The translations under genes were made by a program, and so were the position numbers. From Sphingomonas sp. IBVSS2 (GTDB lineage Bacteria; Pseudomonadota; Alphaproteobacteria; Sphingomonadales; Sphingomonadaceae), in contig NZ_NFUR01000003.1 in NCBI RefSeq assembly GCF_002127225.1, forward strand, positions 620,001-684,000: 64,000 nucleotides of DNA, given 5' to 3'. Positions 15,892-25,786 of this stretch are shown here, one piece after another. The notes under the pieces were generated by a model that saw only the letters and a program-made list of their open reading frames with translations, was not told the origin of the DNA and searched no databases. The number at the start of each line of letters is the position of its first letter. Position 1 is the first letter of the stretch.

Positions 15892-17523
15892 ATGTACAAA
15901 TATGACGAATATGACCATGCGATCGTAGCCGCCCGCGTCGAGGAGTTCCGCGACCAGGTGCAGCGCCGTCTCGCCGGCCAGATCACCGAGGATCAGTTCA
16001 AGCCGCTGCGGCTGATGAACGGCCTCTACCTCCAGCTCCACGCCTATATGCTGCGCGTCGCGGTGCCCTATGGCACGCTCGACAGCCGCCAGATGCACAT
16101 GCTGGCGCACATCGCCCGCAAATATGATCGCGGCTATGGCCATTTCACCACGCGCCAGAACCTGCAGTACAACTGGATCAAGCTCGAGGACGCGCCGGAT
16201 ATCCTCGCCGATCTCGCCACGGTCGAGATGCATGCCATCCAGACGAGCGGCAACTGCATCCGCAACATTTCGTCGGACCAGTTCGCCGGCGCCGCCGCGG
16301 ACGAACTGACCGATCCGCGCCCCTGGGCCGAGCTGCTGCGTCAGTGGAGCAGTTTCCACCCCGAGTTCAGCTATTTGCCGCGCAAGTTCAAGATCGCGGT
16401 GATCGCGGCCGAGGAAGACCGCGCGGCGATGCGCCTGCACGATATCGGCCTGCGGATCGTCGAGCGCGACGGCCGGCTGGGCGCCGAGGTCTATGTCGGC
16501 GGCGGCATGGGGCGCACCCCGATGATCGCGCCGCTGATCAAGGATTTCGTGCCATTCGAAGACTTTGTCAGCTATCTCGAGGCATGCCTGCGCGTCTATA
16601 ATCGCTATGGCCGGCGCGACAACATGTACAAGGCCCGGATCAAGATCCTGATCCATGAGCTGGGCGCGGAGAAATACGCCGCCGAGGTCGAAGAGGAGTT
16701 CAGGGCCGTGAAGGCGCTGGGCATCGATCCGCCCCGGGCCGAGTTCGACCGCATCGCCGCCCATTTCGCCCCGCCGGCCTATGATGTGCACGCCGCGGAC
16801 GAACTCGACCGCAGCGACCCCGATTTCGCGGTCTGGCTCGACCAGAATGTCTCGGCACATAAACAGCCCGGCCATGCGGTGGTGACGATCAGCCTGAAGC
16901 CGATTGGCGGCATCCCGGGCGATGCCAGCGCCGACCAGATCGACCTGATGGCCGATCTGGCAGAATCATTTAGTTTCAATGAGTTACGCGTAACGCACGC
17001 ACAGAATATCGTCCTTCCGCACGTCGCTGTGTGCGACCTTCGCCATATTTGGGAGCAGCTGCGCGATGCCGGGCTGGCCGAGGCCAATCTCGACCTGATC
17101 AGCGACATCATCGCCTGCCCGGGCCTGGACTATTGCTCGCTGGCCAATGCCCGCTCGATCCCGCTGGCGCAGAAGATTGCCACCCGCTTCTCGGATATCG
17201 GCCGCCAGCGCGAACTGGGCGAGCTGAAGCTCAAGATCAGCGGCTGCATCAACGCCTGCGGCCACCATCACGCCGGCCATATCGGCATCCTCGGCGTCGA
17301 CCGTAAGGGCGTGGAGAACTACCAGCTGCTGCTGGGCGGTTCGGGCGCGGAGGACGTCTCGCTCGGCACGATCACCGGCCCCGGCTTCAGCGAGGACGGC
17401 ATCGTCGACGCGATCGAAAGGGCCACCGACGTCTATCTGCGCGAGCGGGACGAAGGCGAGCGCTTCCTCGACACCTATCGCCGACTCGGCATGGCCCCGT
17501 TCAAGGAGGCGATCTATGGGTGA
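15892..17523 (+). CDS. cysI: Sulfite/nitrite reductase, siroheme [4Fe-4S] hemoprotein
   Basis: A 543-residue siroheme reductase of the sulfite/nitrite family. The [4Fe-4S]-siroheme cysteines are visible as IACPGLDYCSLA (first pair) and KISGCINACGHHH (second pair), near residues 408 and 450. Siroheme-contacting residues occur in YGHFTTRQNLQYNW and TSGNCIRNISSDQFAG. There is no CysJ flavoprotein gene next to it, so electrons probably come from ferredoxin or another reductase. Its stop overlaps the DUF934 start. The context with DUF934 and cysH indicates assimilatory sulfite reduction (SO3 to sulfide); nitrite is the alternative substrate. Confidence 0.9.
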   Translation: MYKYDEYDHAIVAARVEEFRDQVQRRLAGQITEDQFKPLRLMNGLYLQLHAYMLRVAVPYGTLDSRQMHMLAHIARKYDRGYGHFTTRQNLQYNWIKLEDAPDILADLATVEMHAIQTSGNCIRNISSDQFAGAAADELTDPRPWAELLRQWSSFHPEFSYLPRKFKIAVIAAEEDRAAMRLHDIGLRIVERDGRLGAEVYVGGGMGRTPMIAPLIKDFVPFEDFVSYLEACLRVYNRYGRRDNMYKARIKILIHELGAEKYAAEVEEEFRAVKALGIDPPRAEFDRIAAHFAPPAYDVHAADELDRSDPDFAVWLDQNVSAHKQPGHAVVTISLKPIGGIPGDASADQIDLMADLAESFSFNELRVTHAQNIVLPHVAVCDLRHIWEQLRDAGLAEANLDLISDIIACPGLDYCSLANARSIPLAQKIATRFSDIGRQRELGELKLKISGCINACGHHHAGHIGILGVDRKGVENYQLLLGGSGAEDVSLGTITGPGFSEDGIVDAIERATDVYLRERDEGERFLDTYRRLGMAPFKEAIYG

Positions 17524-17941
17524 CCTGCTACGTTACCGCACCGACGAGGCGCATGAGGAGCCCGCGGTCACGCTCGACAGCTTCCTCGGCCAGTCCAACG
17601 CTACCGCCGTCCGCATCGAGGCGGGCGAGGATGCGCGCGTGCTCCTGCCCCATCTCGATCGCCTCGCCCTGGTCGAAGTGAGCTTCCCCAAGTTCCGCGA
17701 CGGCCGCGGCTATTCCACCGGCCGCATCCTGCGCGAGGCGGGCTATGCGGGCGAGCTGCGCGCGCAGGGTGACGTGCTGGTCGACCAGATCCCGCTGATG
17801 CGCCGCTGTGGCTTCGACAGCTTCGCGCCCGAGGCGCCGGTCGACGAAGCCGTGCTCGCCGCCAGCCTCGCCCGATACGAATATCACTACCAGGCCGCCG
17901 CGGATCCCGCGATCCCGGTATGGAAACGCCGGCATGGCTGA
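17516..17941 (+). CDS. DUF934 protein of the sulfate assimilation cluster
   Basis: A 141-residue DUF934 protein. Characteristic segments are LLPHLDRLALVEVSFPKFRDGRGYS, then ILREAGYAGELRAQGDVLVDQ, and QIPLMRRCGFDSFA. It has no membrane or metal motif; members are known from genome context with cysI and cysH. It overlaps cysI by eight bases and the next ATG (cysH, 17934) by eight bases, so the three are translated from one transcript. A direct role in sulfite reduction is suggested by context, not shown. Confidence 0.92.
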   Translation: MGDLLRYRTDEAHEEPAVTLDSFLGQSNATAVRIEAGEDARVLLPHLDRLALVEVSFPKFRDGRGYSTGRILREAGYAGELRAQGDVLVDQIPLMRRCGFDSFAPEAPVDEAVLAASLARYEYHYQAAADPAIPVWKRRHG

Positions 17942-18710
17942 GGCGGCGCGCAAGCTGGACCGGGAGGTCGATCGCCTCGACATCGCCCCGCGCTGGACCG
18001 CGGCGGACGCGATCCGCCTCAACAACCTGTTCCGCGGCACCGACACGCCGGAGATGCTGCGCGAGGTGCTGGGCAACCACATGCTCGGCGATGTCGCTCT
18101 CGTCTCCTCCTTCGGCGCGGAGAGCGCAGCGCTGCTCCATCTGGTGGCACAGGCCGACGCGAATACCCCGGTGATCTTCCTCGATACCGGCAAGCATTTC
18201 CCCGAGACGCTGGCGTATCGCGATCAGCTCGCGGCCCATCTCGGCCTGAGCAATCTCCGGATCGTCGCGCCCGATGCCGAAGCGATCGAGAAGCGCGACG
18301 CCACCGGCCTGCGCTGGTCCTATGATCCGGACGGCTGCTGCGAGATCCGCAAGGTGATCCCGCTCGAAAAGGCGCTGGCGGGCTTCGACACCAGCATCAC
18401 CGGCCGCAAGGCGTTCCAGGCATCGACCCGCAATGCCCTGCCCCGCTTCGAGCTCGACGGCGACCGGCTGAAGTTCAACCCGCTGGCCACCTGGACCAAG
18501 GCGGATATCGAAGCCTGGTTCGAACGGCACGACCTGCCCCGCCACCCGCTGGAGGCGCAGGGCTATCTCTCGATCGGCTGCGCGCCGTGCACCAGCGTGG
18601 TCAAGCCGGGCGAGGATCCGCGCTCGGGCCGCTGGCGCGGCTGGGACAAGACCGAATGCGGCATCCACACGCCGATCGAGGATGGCGACCCCAACCAGCC
18701 GAGCTTCTGA
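17934..18710 (+). CDS. cysH: Adenylylsulfate (APS-type) reductase
   Basis: A 258-residue APS/PAPS reductase-family enzyme that reduces adenylyl sulfate to sulfite. The nucleotide loop is SSFGAESAALLHL. Two cysteine pairs bind a [4Fe-4S] cluster in APS-type enzymes: GCCEIRK near residue 138 and CAPC near residue 217, and both are present. The catalytic cysteine motif KTECGIH sits near the C-terminus, with the thioredoxin-linked Cys. PAPS-type (E. coli) enzymes lack the cluster pairs, so APS is the likely substrate. It follows DUF934 with an overlap of eight bases and is the last gene of the group. Confidence 0.92.
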   Translation: MAEAARKLDREVDRLDIAPRWTAADAIRLNNLFRGTDTPEMLREVLGNHMLGDVALVSSFGAESAALLHLVAQADANTPVIFLDTGKHFPETLAYRDQLAAHLGLSNLRIVAPDAEAIEKRDATGLRWSYDPDGCCEIRKVIPLEKALAGFDTSITGRKAFQASTRNALPRFELDGDRLKFNPLATWTKADIEAWFERHDLPRHPLEAQGYLSIGCAPCTSVVKPGEDPRSGRWRGWDKTECGIHTPIEDGDPNQPSF

Positions 18711-18723
18711 TAGGCTCGGGCAG

Positions 18724-19326
18724 ATGTCGATTCGCTCGCTGTTCCCGCTCCTCGCCCTGCTCGCCACCGCTGCCGCTCCCGCGTCCGGCTGGCGCCTCGA
18801 ACCGGGCGAGACGGCTGCGCATTTCGCCGCCCGCGTGCTCGGCCGGTCCGAGGGTGAAGTGAACATTGTCGATACGGCATGGAATGGCCGCCGCACGATC
18901 TTCGCCGACTATCAGCGCACGGAGCGGCAGAAGGACTATGACGTCACGCATCGCGAGCTGTTCGCGCTGGTGCCGCAGCCGGACGGCAATTGGCGCCGCA
19001 TCAGCGTCACCACGGGCGAGGAAGAAGGCGGCGAAGCGGAAGTCGCCGCGATCGGCTTCGCCAACGCCGATCGCGACACGGATCGCGAACTGATCGTGAT
19101 CCTCAGATGGCCGCAACAGCATTACGACTATAGCGGCGCCCTCTACGAGGTCCGGCTGTTCGACGCGCCCGTGCCCGGGCAGTCCAGGCTGACCTATCTC
19201 GAAGCCGCTAGCGGGAAATTTGGCGGCGTCGGCTGCGAATGCAGCGCGCGGGACGGCGACGACAAACATTATCGCTTCAAGACTATCGCCGCGGTAAAGC
19301 AGGAACTGAAGCGACTGGGCTATTAG
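18724..19326 (+). CDS. Secreted protein of unknown function
   Basis: A 200-residue protein with a signal peptide (MSIRSLFPLLALLATAAAPASG). The mature part is mixed alpha/beta, with GRRTIFADYQRT, then a NADRDTDRELIVILRW motif and VGCECSARDGDDKHYRFKTI near the end, with two closely spaced cysteines. I do not recognise the family. It starts 13 bases after cysH, so it may be cotranscribed, but the product looks unrelated to sulfur metabolism. It ends four bases inside the convergent kinase gene. Confidence 0.72.
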   Translation: MSIRSLFPLLALLATAAAPASGWRLEPGETAAHFAARVLGRSEGEVNIVDTAWNGRRTIFADYQRTERQKDYDVTHRELFALVPQPDGNWRRISVTTGEEEGGEAEVAAIGFANADRDTDRELIVILRWPQQHYDYSGALYEVRLFDAPVPGQSRLTYLEAASGKFGGVGCECSARDGDDKHYRFKTIAAVKQELKRLGY

Positions 19327-21794
19327 CGCTCGCGCATGATCCGCTCGACACGGGCAGTGAGGTCGTCGACCGCGAAGGGCTTGGTCAGCACTTCCATGCC
19401 ATGCTCGATATGGCCGTGGTTGAGCACGGCATTTTCGGCATAGCCGGTGATGAACAGCACCTTGAGGTCGGGCCGCCCCGCCCGCGCCGCATCCGCCACC
19501 TGCCGCCCGTTGAGCCCGCCGGGCAAGCCGACATCGGTGATCAGCAGGTCGATCCGTTCGGTACCCTCCAGCAGCTTGAGGCCCGCCGGACCGTCCGCCG
19601 CTTCCAGGCAGGAATAACCAAGCTCGCCGAGCGCATCCACGATCAGCATCCGCACCGTCGGCTCGTCGTCGACGACGAGCACGATCTCGCCTTCATGGCT
19701 GGCCGGCGCCGCGACGCTGCCCGCCGCCGGCCCCGGCGCGTCTTCGTCGCCCGGATAGCGCGGCAGGTAGACGCACACCATCGTCCCCTGGCCCAGCTCG
19801 GAATAGATTCGGACCTGGCCATGGCTCTGCCGCGCGAAGCCATAGACCATCGACAGGCCCAGGCCGGTCCCCTCGCCCAGCGGCTTGGTGGTGAAGAAGG
19901 GATCGAATACCCGGTCGAGTATCTCCTTCGCGATGCCGGTGCCGGTGTCGCTCACGCAGACCGCGACATATTGGCCCGGCTCCAGCCCCCGTTCGCGCGC
20001 GGTGCGGTGGTCGAGCCATTTGTTGCCCGTCTCGATGGTGATCTTTCCGCCGCCCGGCATCGCGTCGCGCGCGTTGATGCAGAGGTTCAGGATCGCGTTC
20101 TCGAGCTGGTTGGCATCGACCAGGGTGGGCCAGAGCCCTCCCGCCGCGACGGTCTCCACTTCGATCGCCGGCCCCACGGTGCGCCGCACCAGCTCGACCA
20201 GATCGGAGAGCAGCCGGTTGATCACCACCGCCTTGGGCGAAAGCGTCTGACGCCGCGAAAATGCGAGCAGCCGATGCGTCAGCGCCGCGGCGCGCCGGGT
20301 CGCGCCCTGGCCCGCCGCCAGATATTTCTCCACCTCGCGCCCGCGCCCCTGCGACAGCCGCGTCCCGATCATCTCGAACGCCCCCGATATGCCGGCGAGC
20401 AGATTGTTGAAGTCGTGCGCGATCCCGCCGGTGAGCTGGCCCACCGCCTCCATCTTCTGCGCCTGGCGCAGCGCCTCCTCGGCATGGCGGAGCCGCTCCT
20501 GTTCCCGCAACCGCTCGCTCACGTCGTAGACGAAGGAGAAGGCGCCGATCTTGCGCCCCTCGGCATCGCGCAGCGAGCTGAAGCGCTGCTCGTAGAAATG
20601 GAGCGCACCGTCGGGTGCTTCATATTCGACGATGTTCGAATAGCCGTCCTCGGCCAGCGCGCGGTCCCATACGCCGCGCACCTTGTCCTGGTGCACATGG
20701 CCGTCGAGCAGATCGACCTGTCGCGCACCGATCTGTGGCTGCACCCCGAAGATCCGCTCGAACTCGACCATCGCCGCGTTGTTCACCGCAACCCAGCGCC
20801 CTTCCATGTCGACCACCTGGACAAAGGCTTCGCTGCCGTTGACGATGTCGGCAAGCACCGCGCGTTCGGCCAGCGCCTCGGCCACGCGCGCTTCCAGCGT
20901 GCGGTTGAGCGCGAGCAGGTCCTTCTCCGCCCGGCGGCGCCCGGTCACGTCCTGGAACAGCACCGCGACCTGCCTGCGGCTGGGCGGTTCGATCCGGAAG
21001 GCCGATAGCGAAAGATAGCGCCCGGTCGCCTCCAGCTCGCGCTCGAAGCGGATCGGATTGCCGGTGCGCAGCACATCGCCATAGCGCGCGACCCAATCGT
21101 CCGCCTCGTCCGACACCATTTCCCGCAGCCGCTGCCCCACCACATCGGGTATGCCCGCGTGCAAGGCATAGGCGGCGTTGGCCTCGACATGGACATAGTC
21201 GCTCATCGGCCCGTGCGGTCCGTCGAGGAACTCGATGATGCAGAAGCCCTCGCCCATGGTGTCGAACAGAGTGCGATAGCGCAGGTCCGTCTCGTCGCGC
21301 AGCTTGAGCTCGCGCCGCAGGTTGAGCTGATGCATCACTTGGTGCCCGAGCACTTCGAGCGTGCGGCGCTGGAGGTCGGTGAGGCCACGGGGTTTGGCAT
21401 CGAGCACGCACAGGGTTCCGATCGGCAGCCCCTCGGCAGTGCGCAGCTGGGCCCCCGCATAGAAGCGGATGTGCGAATCGCCGGCCACCAGCGGCGTTTC
21501 GGCGAAGCGCGGATCCTGCGAGGCGTCGGGGACGAGCATCAGCTCGTCCTGGAGCAGCGCGCTTTCGCAGAACGACATGTCGCGATCCATGCCGAGCAGG
21601 TCCACGCCGTGCGCCGCCTTGAAGAACAGGCGGTCGCTGCCGACGAAACTCACCAGCGCGATCGGCGTCTCGCAAATGTCGGCCGCGAGCCGCACGACCT
21701 CGTCGAACGCCGGCTCGCGCGGCGTGTCGAGGATCTCATATACCTCCAGCGCTTGCAGCCGCAGCCGCTCGCGATCTTCTCGCTCGTCCGTCAT
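19323..21794 (-). CDS. Hybrid sensor histidine kinase with GAF, two PAS and a receiver
   Basis: An 823-residue cytoplasmic sensor with no membrane segment. Approximate order: GAF 20-160, PAS 180-295, PAS 310-430, HisKA 450-520, HATPase 565-690, REC 705-820. The phospho-acceptor is H460 in [16 protein letters not shown]-binding motifs are [27 protein letters not shown] and [12 protein letters not shown], and the receiver aspartate is D754 in [11 protein letters not shown]. Neither PAS shows the Cys of LOV photoreceptors. Output probably passes through an external phosphotransferase or regulator; none lies next to it. It meets the 18724 gene tail to tail with a four-base overlap. Confidence 0.9.
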   Translation of the reverse strand: MTDEREDRERLRLQALEVYEILDTPREPAFDEVVRLAADICETPIALVSFVGSDRLFFKAAHGVDLLGMDRDMSFCESALLQDELMLVPDASQDPRFAETPLVAGDSHIRFYAGAQLRTAEGLPIGTLCVLDAKPRGLTDLQRRTLEVLGHQVMHQLNLRRELKLRDETDLRYRTLFDTMGEGFCIIEFLDGPHGPMSDYVHVEANAAYALHAGIPDVVGQRLREMVSDEADDWVARYGDVLRTGNPIRFERELEATGRYLSLSAFRIEPPSRRQVAVLFQDVTGRRRAEKDLLALNRTLEARVAEALAERAVLADIVNGSEAFVQVVDMEGRWVAVNNAAMVEFERIFGVQPQIGARQVDLLDGHVHQDKVRGVWDRALAEDGYSNIVEYEAPDGALHFYEQRFSSLRDAEGRKIGAFSFVYDVSERLREQERLRHAEEALRQAQKMEAVGQLTGGIAHDFNNLLAGISGAFEMIGTRLSQGRGREVEKYLAAGQGATRRAAALTHRLLAFSRRQTLSPKAVVINRLLSDLVELVRRTVGPAIEVETVAAGGLWPTLVDANQLENAILNLCINARDAMPGGGKITIETGNKWLDHRTARERGLEPGQYVAVCVSDTGTGIAKEILDRVFDPFFTTKPLGEGTGLGLSMVYGFARQSHGQVRIYSELGQGTMVCVYLPRYPGDEDAPGPAAGSVAAPASHEGEIVLVVDDEPTVRMLIVDALGELGYSCLEAADGPAGLKLLEGTERIDLLITDVGLPGGLNGRQVADAARAGRPDLKVLFITGYAENAVLNHGHIEHGMEVLTKPFAVDDLTARVERIMRER

Positions 21795-21891
21795 CAGGCC
21801 GGATCGCTGCCCTTATCCCCACGCCGCCCGTCGGCTGCGCGTTGCTAAGACGCATCTTGCCCGATTTTGTTTCGTCGCGCGAACGAAAGCG

Positions 21892-23385
21892 TCAATAGCC
21901 GCCGGGTGCCAGGTCGCTGAACTTGGTGAACTGGCGATCGAAGCGCAGGTCGACCGTGCCGGTGGCGCCGTGACGCTGCTTGGCGATGATCACGCTCGCC
22001 TTGTTCGCCACCTGGAGCTGATGGTCGTGCCAGGCCTGGTATTTGGCGATCTCGTCGGGCGTGGAATTGCCGTCCGGCGCCTTGGGCGCCTTGAAGTCGT
22101 GATAATATTCGTCGCGATAGACGAACAGCACGATATCGGCGTCCTGCTCGATCGAGCCCGATTCGCGCAGGTCCGAAAGCTGGGGCCGCTTGTCCTCGCG
22201 GCTCTCCACCGCGCGGCTGAGCTGGGAGAGCGCGAGCACCGGCACGTGCAGCTCCTTGGCCAGCGTCTTCAGGCCGCGGCTGATCTCCGAGATTTCCTGC
22301 ACGCGCCCGTCGCCCGATGCCTTGGCCGAGCCGGTGAGCAGCTGGAGATAGTCGACCACTACGAAGCCGATCTTGTGCTGGCGCTTCAGGCGCCGCGCCC
22401 GGGTCCGCAGCGCGGCGATGGTGAGGCCGGGCGTGTCGTCGATATAGAGCGGCAGCCGCTCCAGATCGCCGGCCGCCCGCGCGAACTTCATGAACTCGGG
22501 GCCCGAGATATTGCCCGTGCGCAGCTTCTCCGAACTGACTTCCGACTGTTCGGATAGGATACGCAGCGCCAGCTGATCGGCCGACATTTCGAGGCTGAAA
22601 AAGGCGACCGGCGCACCGATCGACTTCTCCTCGGGGATGCCGGCCTCCATGTCGTCGAGATAGCGCTTGGCCGCGTTGAACGCCATGTTGGTGGCGAGCG
22701 AGGTCTTGCCCATGCCCGGGCGCCCGGCGAGGATCAGCAGATCCGATCGGTTGAGGCCGCCGGTCATAGCGTTGAAGTCGGTCAGGCCCGAAGTGATGCC
22801 CGAAACGCTGCCGCCCGAATTCATCGCCCGCTCGGTATGGCGCACCGCCACCGTCGCGGCGCGGGTGAAGCTCTTGGCGCCGGTATCCTCGCCGCCCTTC
22901 TCCGCCACTTCGTAGAGCTTGAGTTCCGCCTGCTCGATCTGCTTGGCGGGATTGATTTCCTGGCTGGTGTCGAGCGCATTGTCGACAAGCGCACGGCCCA
23001 CGCCCACCAGCGCGCGCAGCATGGCAAGATCGTAGACCTGGTCCGCGAACGCACGCGCGCCGATCAGGCTGGCCGGATTGCCGGTCAGCTGCGCCAGATA
23101 GGCGGGGCCGCCCAGCTCCTTCATCGCCGCGTCGGCCGTGAACAGCGGCTTGAGCGTCACCGGCGTCGCCAGCCGGTTGTCGCCCACCAGCGTCGCGATC
23201 GCATCGTAGATGCGGCCGTGCAGCGGCTCGAAGAAATGCTCGGGCCGCAGCTTCTGAAGGACGTCCTCCGCGACTCGGTTGTCGATCATCATCGCGCCGA
23301 GCAGCGCCGCCTCCGCCTCCACGTTCGCGGGCAGGCTCAGGCCCTCGGGAGAATCGGGAATCGGAAGGGGGATAGGCTGCGCCAT
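21892..23385 (-). CDS. dnaB: Replicative DNA helicase
   Basis: A 497-residue DnaB helicase. It forms the hexamer that unwinds DNA at the replication fork. The N-terminal domain (residues about 15-115) starts LPANVEAEAALLGAMMIDN, and the RecA-like domain has the Walker A loop LAGRPGMGKTSLATN near residue 224. Later come FVVVDYLQLLTGSAKASGDG (Walker B), LALSQLSRAVESREDKRP, and SDLRESGSIEQDADIV. Length matches the family. The start at 23385 has AGGAGA just ahead; the open frame runs further upstream but that part is unrelated. UPF0262 starts 82 bases away on the other strand. Confidence 0.95.
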   Translation of the reverse strand: MAQPIPLPIPDSPEGLSLPANVEAEAALLGAMMIDNRVAEDVLQKLRPEHFFEPLHGRIYDAIATLVGDNRLATPVTLKPLFTADAAMKELGGPAYLAQLTGNPASLIGARAFADQVYDLAMLRALVGVGRALVDNALDTSQEINPAKQIEQAELKLYEVAEKGGEDTGAKSFTRAATVAVRHTERAMNSGGSVSGITSGLTDFNAMTGGLNRSDLLILAGRPGMGKTSLATNMAFNAAKRYLDDMEAGIPEEKSIGAPVAFFSLEMSADQLALRILSEQSEVSSEKLRTGNISGPEFMKFARAAGDLERLPLYIDDTPGLTIAALRTRARRLKRQHKIGFVVVDYLQLLTGSAKASGDGRVQEISEISRGLKTLAKELHVPVLALSQLSRAVESREDKRPQLSDLRESGSIEQDADIVLFVYRDEYYHDFKAPKAPDGNSTPDEIAKYQAWHDHQLQVANKASVIIAKQRHGATGTVDLRFDRQFTKFSDLAPGGY

Positions 23386-23466
23386 GACTCTCCTGTGACG
23401 CGCTCGTCCGGCGGCATCAACGTTGCGTGCTTGTGGATAACGGGCATGACCGGATAGGAGCCGGTC

Positions 23467-23949
23467 ATGGCCGATCCGCGCATCATAGACGTGACGCTCG
23501 ACGAACGCACTATCCTTTGGCGCTCGGCGGACATCGAGCAGGAGCGCCGGATCGCGATCTTCGACCTGCTCGAGGAGAACAGCTTCGCTCCGCAGCGCCC
23601 GCAGGCGGACGGCTATGCCGGCCCCTACAAGCTCCACCTCGCCGTGCAGGAGGGGCGCCTGGCGCTGGAGATCAAGCGCAAGGACGGCTCCCTGCAGGAG
23701 GCGCTGATTCTCGGACTCGCCGCATTCCGTCGCCCGATCCGCGATTACTTCGCCATCTGCGACAGCTATTATGCCGCGATTCGCAACGCCACGCCCGCGC
23801 AGATCGAGACCGTCGACATGGCGCGGCGCGGCATCCACAACGACGCGGCGTCGCTGCTCAAGGAACGGCTGGAAGGCAAGATCGAAGTGGATTTCGACAC
23901 TGCCCGCCGCCTGTTCACGCTGATCTGCGTGCTCCACATCAAGGGCTAG
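23467..23949 (+). CDS. UPF0262 family protein
   Basis: A 160-residue cytoplasmic protein of UPF0262, a family confined largely to alphaproteobacteria. It contains RIIDVTLDERTILWRSADIE, then EENSFAPQR, LILGLAAFRRPIRDYFAICDSYY and AARRGIHNDAASLL-type segments (here MARRGIHNDAASLLKERL), all family landmarks. Function unknown. GGAG lies just before the ATG. It is followed after four bases by the GH25 gene and then cdd, so a small operon UPF0262-GH25-cdd is likely. Confidence 0.93.
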   Translation: MADPRIIDVTLDERTILWRSADIEQERRIAIFDLLEENSFAPQRPQADGYAGPYKLHLAVQEGRLALEIKRKDGSLQEALILGLAAFRRPIRDYFAICDSYYAAIRNATPAQIETVDMARRGIHNDAASLLKERLEGKIEVDFDTARRLFTLICVLHIKG

Positions 23950-23953
23950 GCAA

Positions 23954-24646
23954 TTGCACCTCCGCGTTCTCGCGCGCCGGCTGCGCTTCGTCGTGCCGGG
24001 GCTGATCCTTCTGGGCCTGCTCGGCTGGAGCGCATGGCTGTTCGCCTCGCGTTGGCGCCCCTCGCCCGGCGATTTCCCGGTGCAGGGGGTCGACGTGTCC
24101 GAAGAAGCCGGGCCGATCGAATGGTGGACCGCCAAGAAGGCCGGTATCGACTTCGCCTATATCCGTGCCACCACCGGCGCCGATGCCCGCGATCTGCGCT
24201 TCCCGGAGAACTGGCGCTGGACGTTCGAGGCGGGTATCCGCCGCGGGGCGCTTCACGTCTATTCCCTGTGCCGGCTCGCCGCCGACCAGGCGGGCAATTT
24301 CATGACGACGGTGCCGCGCTCGGACGATCAGTTGCCGCCCGCGGTGGAAATCGATTTCCAGCCCGATTGCCCGGCCCGGCCCGAGCGCCAGGTGGTGCTC
24401 GGCGAGCTGGGGCGCTTCCTCCACAATGTCGAGACCCATATCGGCAAGCCCGCGATCCTGATGGTCTCGAGCCGCTTCGAGAGCCAATATCGCCTGGGCG
24501 ATGCCTTTCCGCGCCTGCTCTGGGCCCGCCAGGCCTTCTTCCCCCCCTCGTATTTCGTGCGGCCATGGTCGATATGGCAGGCATCGCGCCACCGCCGCAT
24601 CGATGGCATCGGCGCACCGGTCAATTGGGACGTGATGGCGAAATGA
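23954..24646 (+). CDS. Membrane-anchored GH25 (lysozyme-like) protein
   Basis: A 230-residue protein with one N-terminal membrane helix (VVPGLILLGLLGWSAWLFA) and a periplasmic GH25 domain. The domain opens VQGVDVSEEAGPIEWWTAKK and AYIRATTG, both GH25 signatures, and ends WQASRHRRIDGI. The usual catalytic DxE of PPVVDLEF-type motifs appears here as PPAVEIDF, so acid and nucleophile positions look swapped. It may therefore be weak, altered or inactive. The start is a TTG (23954) four bases after the UPF0262 stop. Its stop overlaps the cdd start. Confidence 0.8.
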   Translation: MHLRVLARRLRFVVPGLILLGLLGWSAWLFASRWRPSPGDFPVQGVDVSEEAGPIEWWTAKKAGIDFAYIRATTGADARDLRFPENWRWTFEAGIRRGALHVYSLCRLAADQAGNFMTTVPRSDDQLPPAVEIDFQPDCPARPERQVVLGELGRFLHNVETHIGKPAILMVSSRFESQYRLGDAFPRLLWARQAFFPPSYFVRPWSIWQASRHRRIDGIGAPVNWDVMAK

Positions 24647-25083
24647 GCGAAGTGAACCCCAAGGCGCTGATCGAGGCCGCGCGAAAGGCTTCGAAGCACG
24701 CCTATGCCCCCTATTCCAATTTCGCGGTCGGCGCCGCCGTGCTGCTCTCGGACGGGACCATGGTGACCGGCGCCAATTTCGAGAATGCGAGCTATGGCCT
24801 GTCGCTTTGCGCCGAGACGGTGGCGCTGGCCAGGACGAGCAGCGAGGGGCGCCTGGCGGACGTCGTCGCGATCGGCGTGATCGGCGGCCGGATCGGCCAT
24901 GCGGACACCGCGCCGGTGAGCCCCTGTGGCCGCTGCCGCCAGATCATCAACGAAGCCGCACAGCTCGGCGGCCGCGACCTGCCGGTGTTCTGCGGAGGCG
25001 CCGCGGGCGACGAGATCGCCGCGTACACGCTCTCCCAGCTGCTCCCAGCCGCATTCGGGCCGCGTGACCTGGGGCTGGCCTGA
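24643..25083 (+). CDS. cdd: Cytidine deaminase
   Basis: A 146-residue homotetrameric-type cytidine deaminase that turns cytidine and deoxycytidine into uridine forms in pyrimidine salvage. Zinc ligands and catalytic Glu are in LCAETVALA (first Cys and Glu) and SPCGRCRQ (second pair). The substrate-binding N-terminus is YAPYSNFAVGAAV, and NFENASYGL follows, all standard. It overlaps the GH25 stop by four bases (ATGA), so the two are coupled. dcd follows after 57 bases, giving a nucleotide-metabolism pair. Confidence 0.95.
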   Translation: MSEVNPKALIEAARKASKHAYAPYSNFAVGAAVLLSDGTMVTGANFENASYGLSLCAETVALARTSSEGRLADVVAIGVIGGRIGHADTAPVSPCGRCRQIINEAAQLGGRDLPVFCGGAAGDEIAAYTLSQLLPAAFGPRDLGLA

Positions 25084-25140
25084 GCCGGCCCGGCGCCGCG
25101 GGGACTTGCCCTGCCGCTCGCTTCCGGCAAAACCGGCGCC

Positions 25141-25692
25141 ATGATCCTTTCAGACCGCTGGATTCGCGAACAGGCCCTCTCCACCGGGATGATCGAGCCC
25201 TTTGTCGAGGCACAGCGCCGCGAGGGCTGCATCAGCTACGGCCTCAGCTCCTATGGCTATGACGCGCGCGTCGCCGACGAGTTCAAGATCTTCACCAATG
25301 TCGATTCGGCGGTGGTCGATCCCAAGGATTTCGCGGCGAACAGCTTCGTCGATCGCAAGACCGACGTCTGCATCATCCCGCCCAACAGCTTCGCGCTGGC
25401 CCGCACCGTCGAATATTTCCGCATCCCGCGCGATACCTTGGTCATCTGCCTCGGCAAGTCGACCTATGCGCGCTGCGGGATCATCGTGAATGTGACGCCG
25501 CTCGAGCCCGAATGGGAGGGGCACGTCACGCTCGAATTCTCGAACACCACGCCGCTCCCCGCCAAGATCTATGCGAACGAGGGCGCGTGCCAGTTCCTGT
25601 TCCTCAAGGGCGATCAGCCCTGCGAGACCAGCTACGCCGATCGCGCGGGCAAATATATGGGCCAGCGCGGCGTCACGCTGCCGCGGCTCTAG
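25141..25692 (+). CDS. dcd: dCTP deaminase
   Basis: A 183-residue dCTP deaminase, which forms dUTP from dCTP and so supplies thymidylate synthesis. The N-terminus is [13 protein letters not shown]. The catalytic and binding segments are [41 protein letters not shown] (the key Glu), and the C-terminal [15 protein letters not shown]. Length is normal (E. coli 193). It follows cdd in the same direction. A strong hairpin follows the stop. Confidence 0.95.
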   Translation: MILSDRWIREQALSTGMIEPFVEAQRREGCISYGLSSYGYDARVADEFKIFTNVDSAVVDPKDFAANSFVDRKTDVCIIPPNSFALARTVEYFRIPRDTLVICLGKSTYARCGIIVNVTPLEPEWEGHVTLEFSNTTPLPAKIYANEGACQFLFLKGDQPCETSYADRAGKYMGQRGVTLPRL

Positions 25693-25712
25693 GACTTTCC
25701 CGAAAATGAAGT

Positions 25713-25740
25713 CGGCGCCGCGATGGGGCGGCGCCGCTTG
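25713..25740 (+). terminator. Hairpin after dcd
   Basis: CGGCGCCGC (25713-25721) pairs with GCGGCGCCG (25728-25736) in a 9-bp perfect stem with a 6-base loop, followed by CTTGTT. It is a plausible end of the cdd-dcd transcript; it also lies before the convergent TPR gene. Confidence 0.6.
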
Positions 25741-25786
25741 TTCGCCGCCGGCCGCGCATCACGCAGCCAGGCGGCAGGAAATGGGC

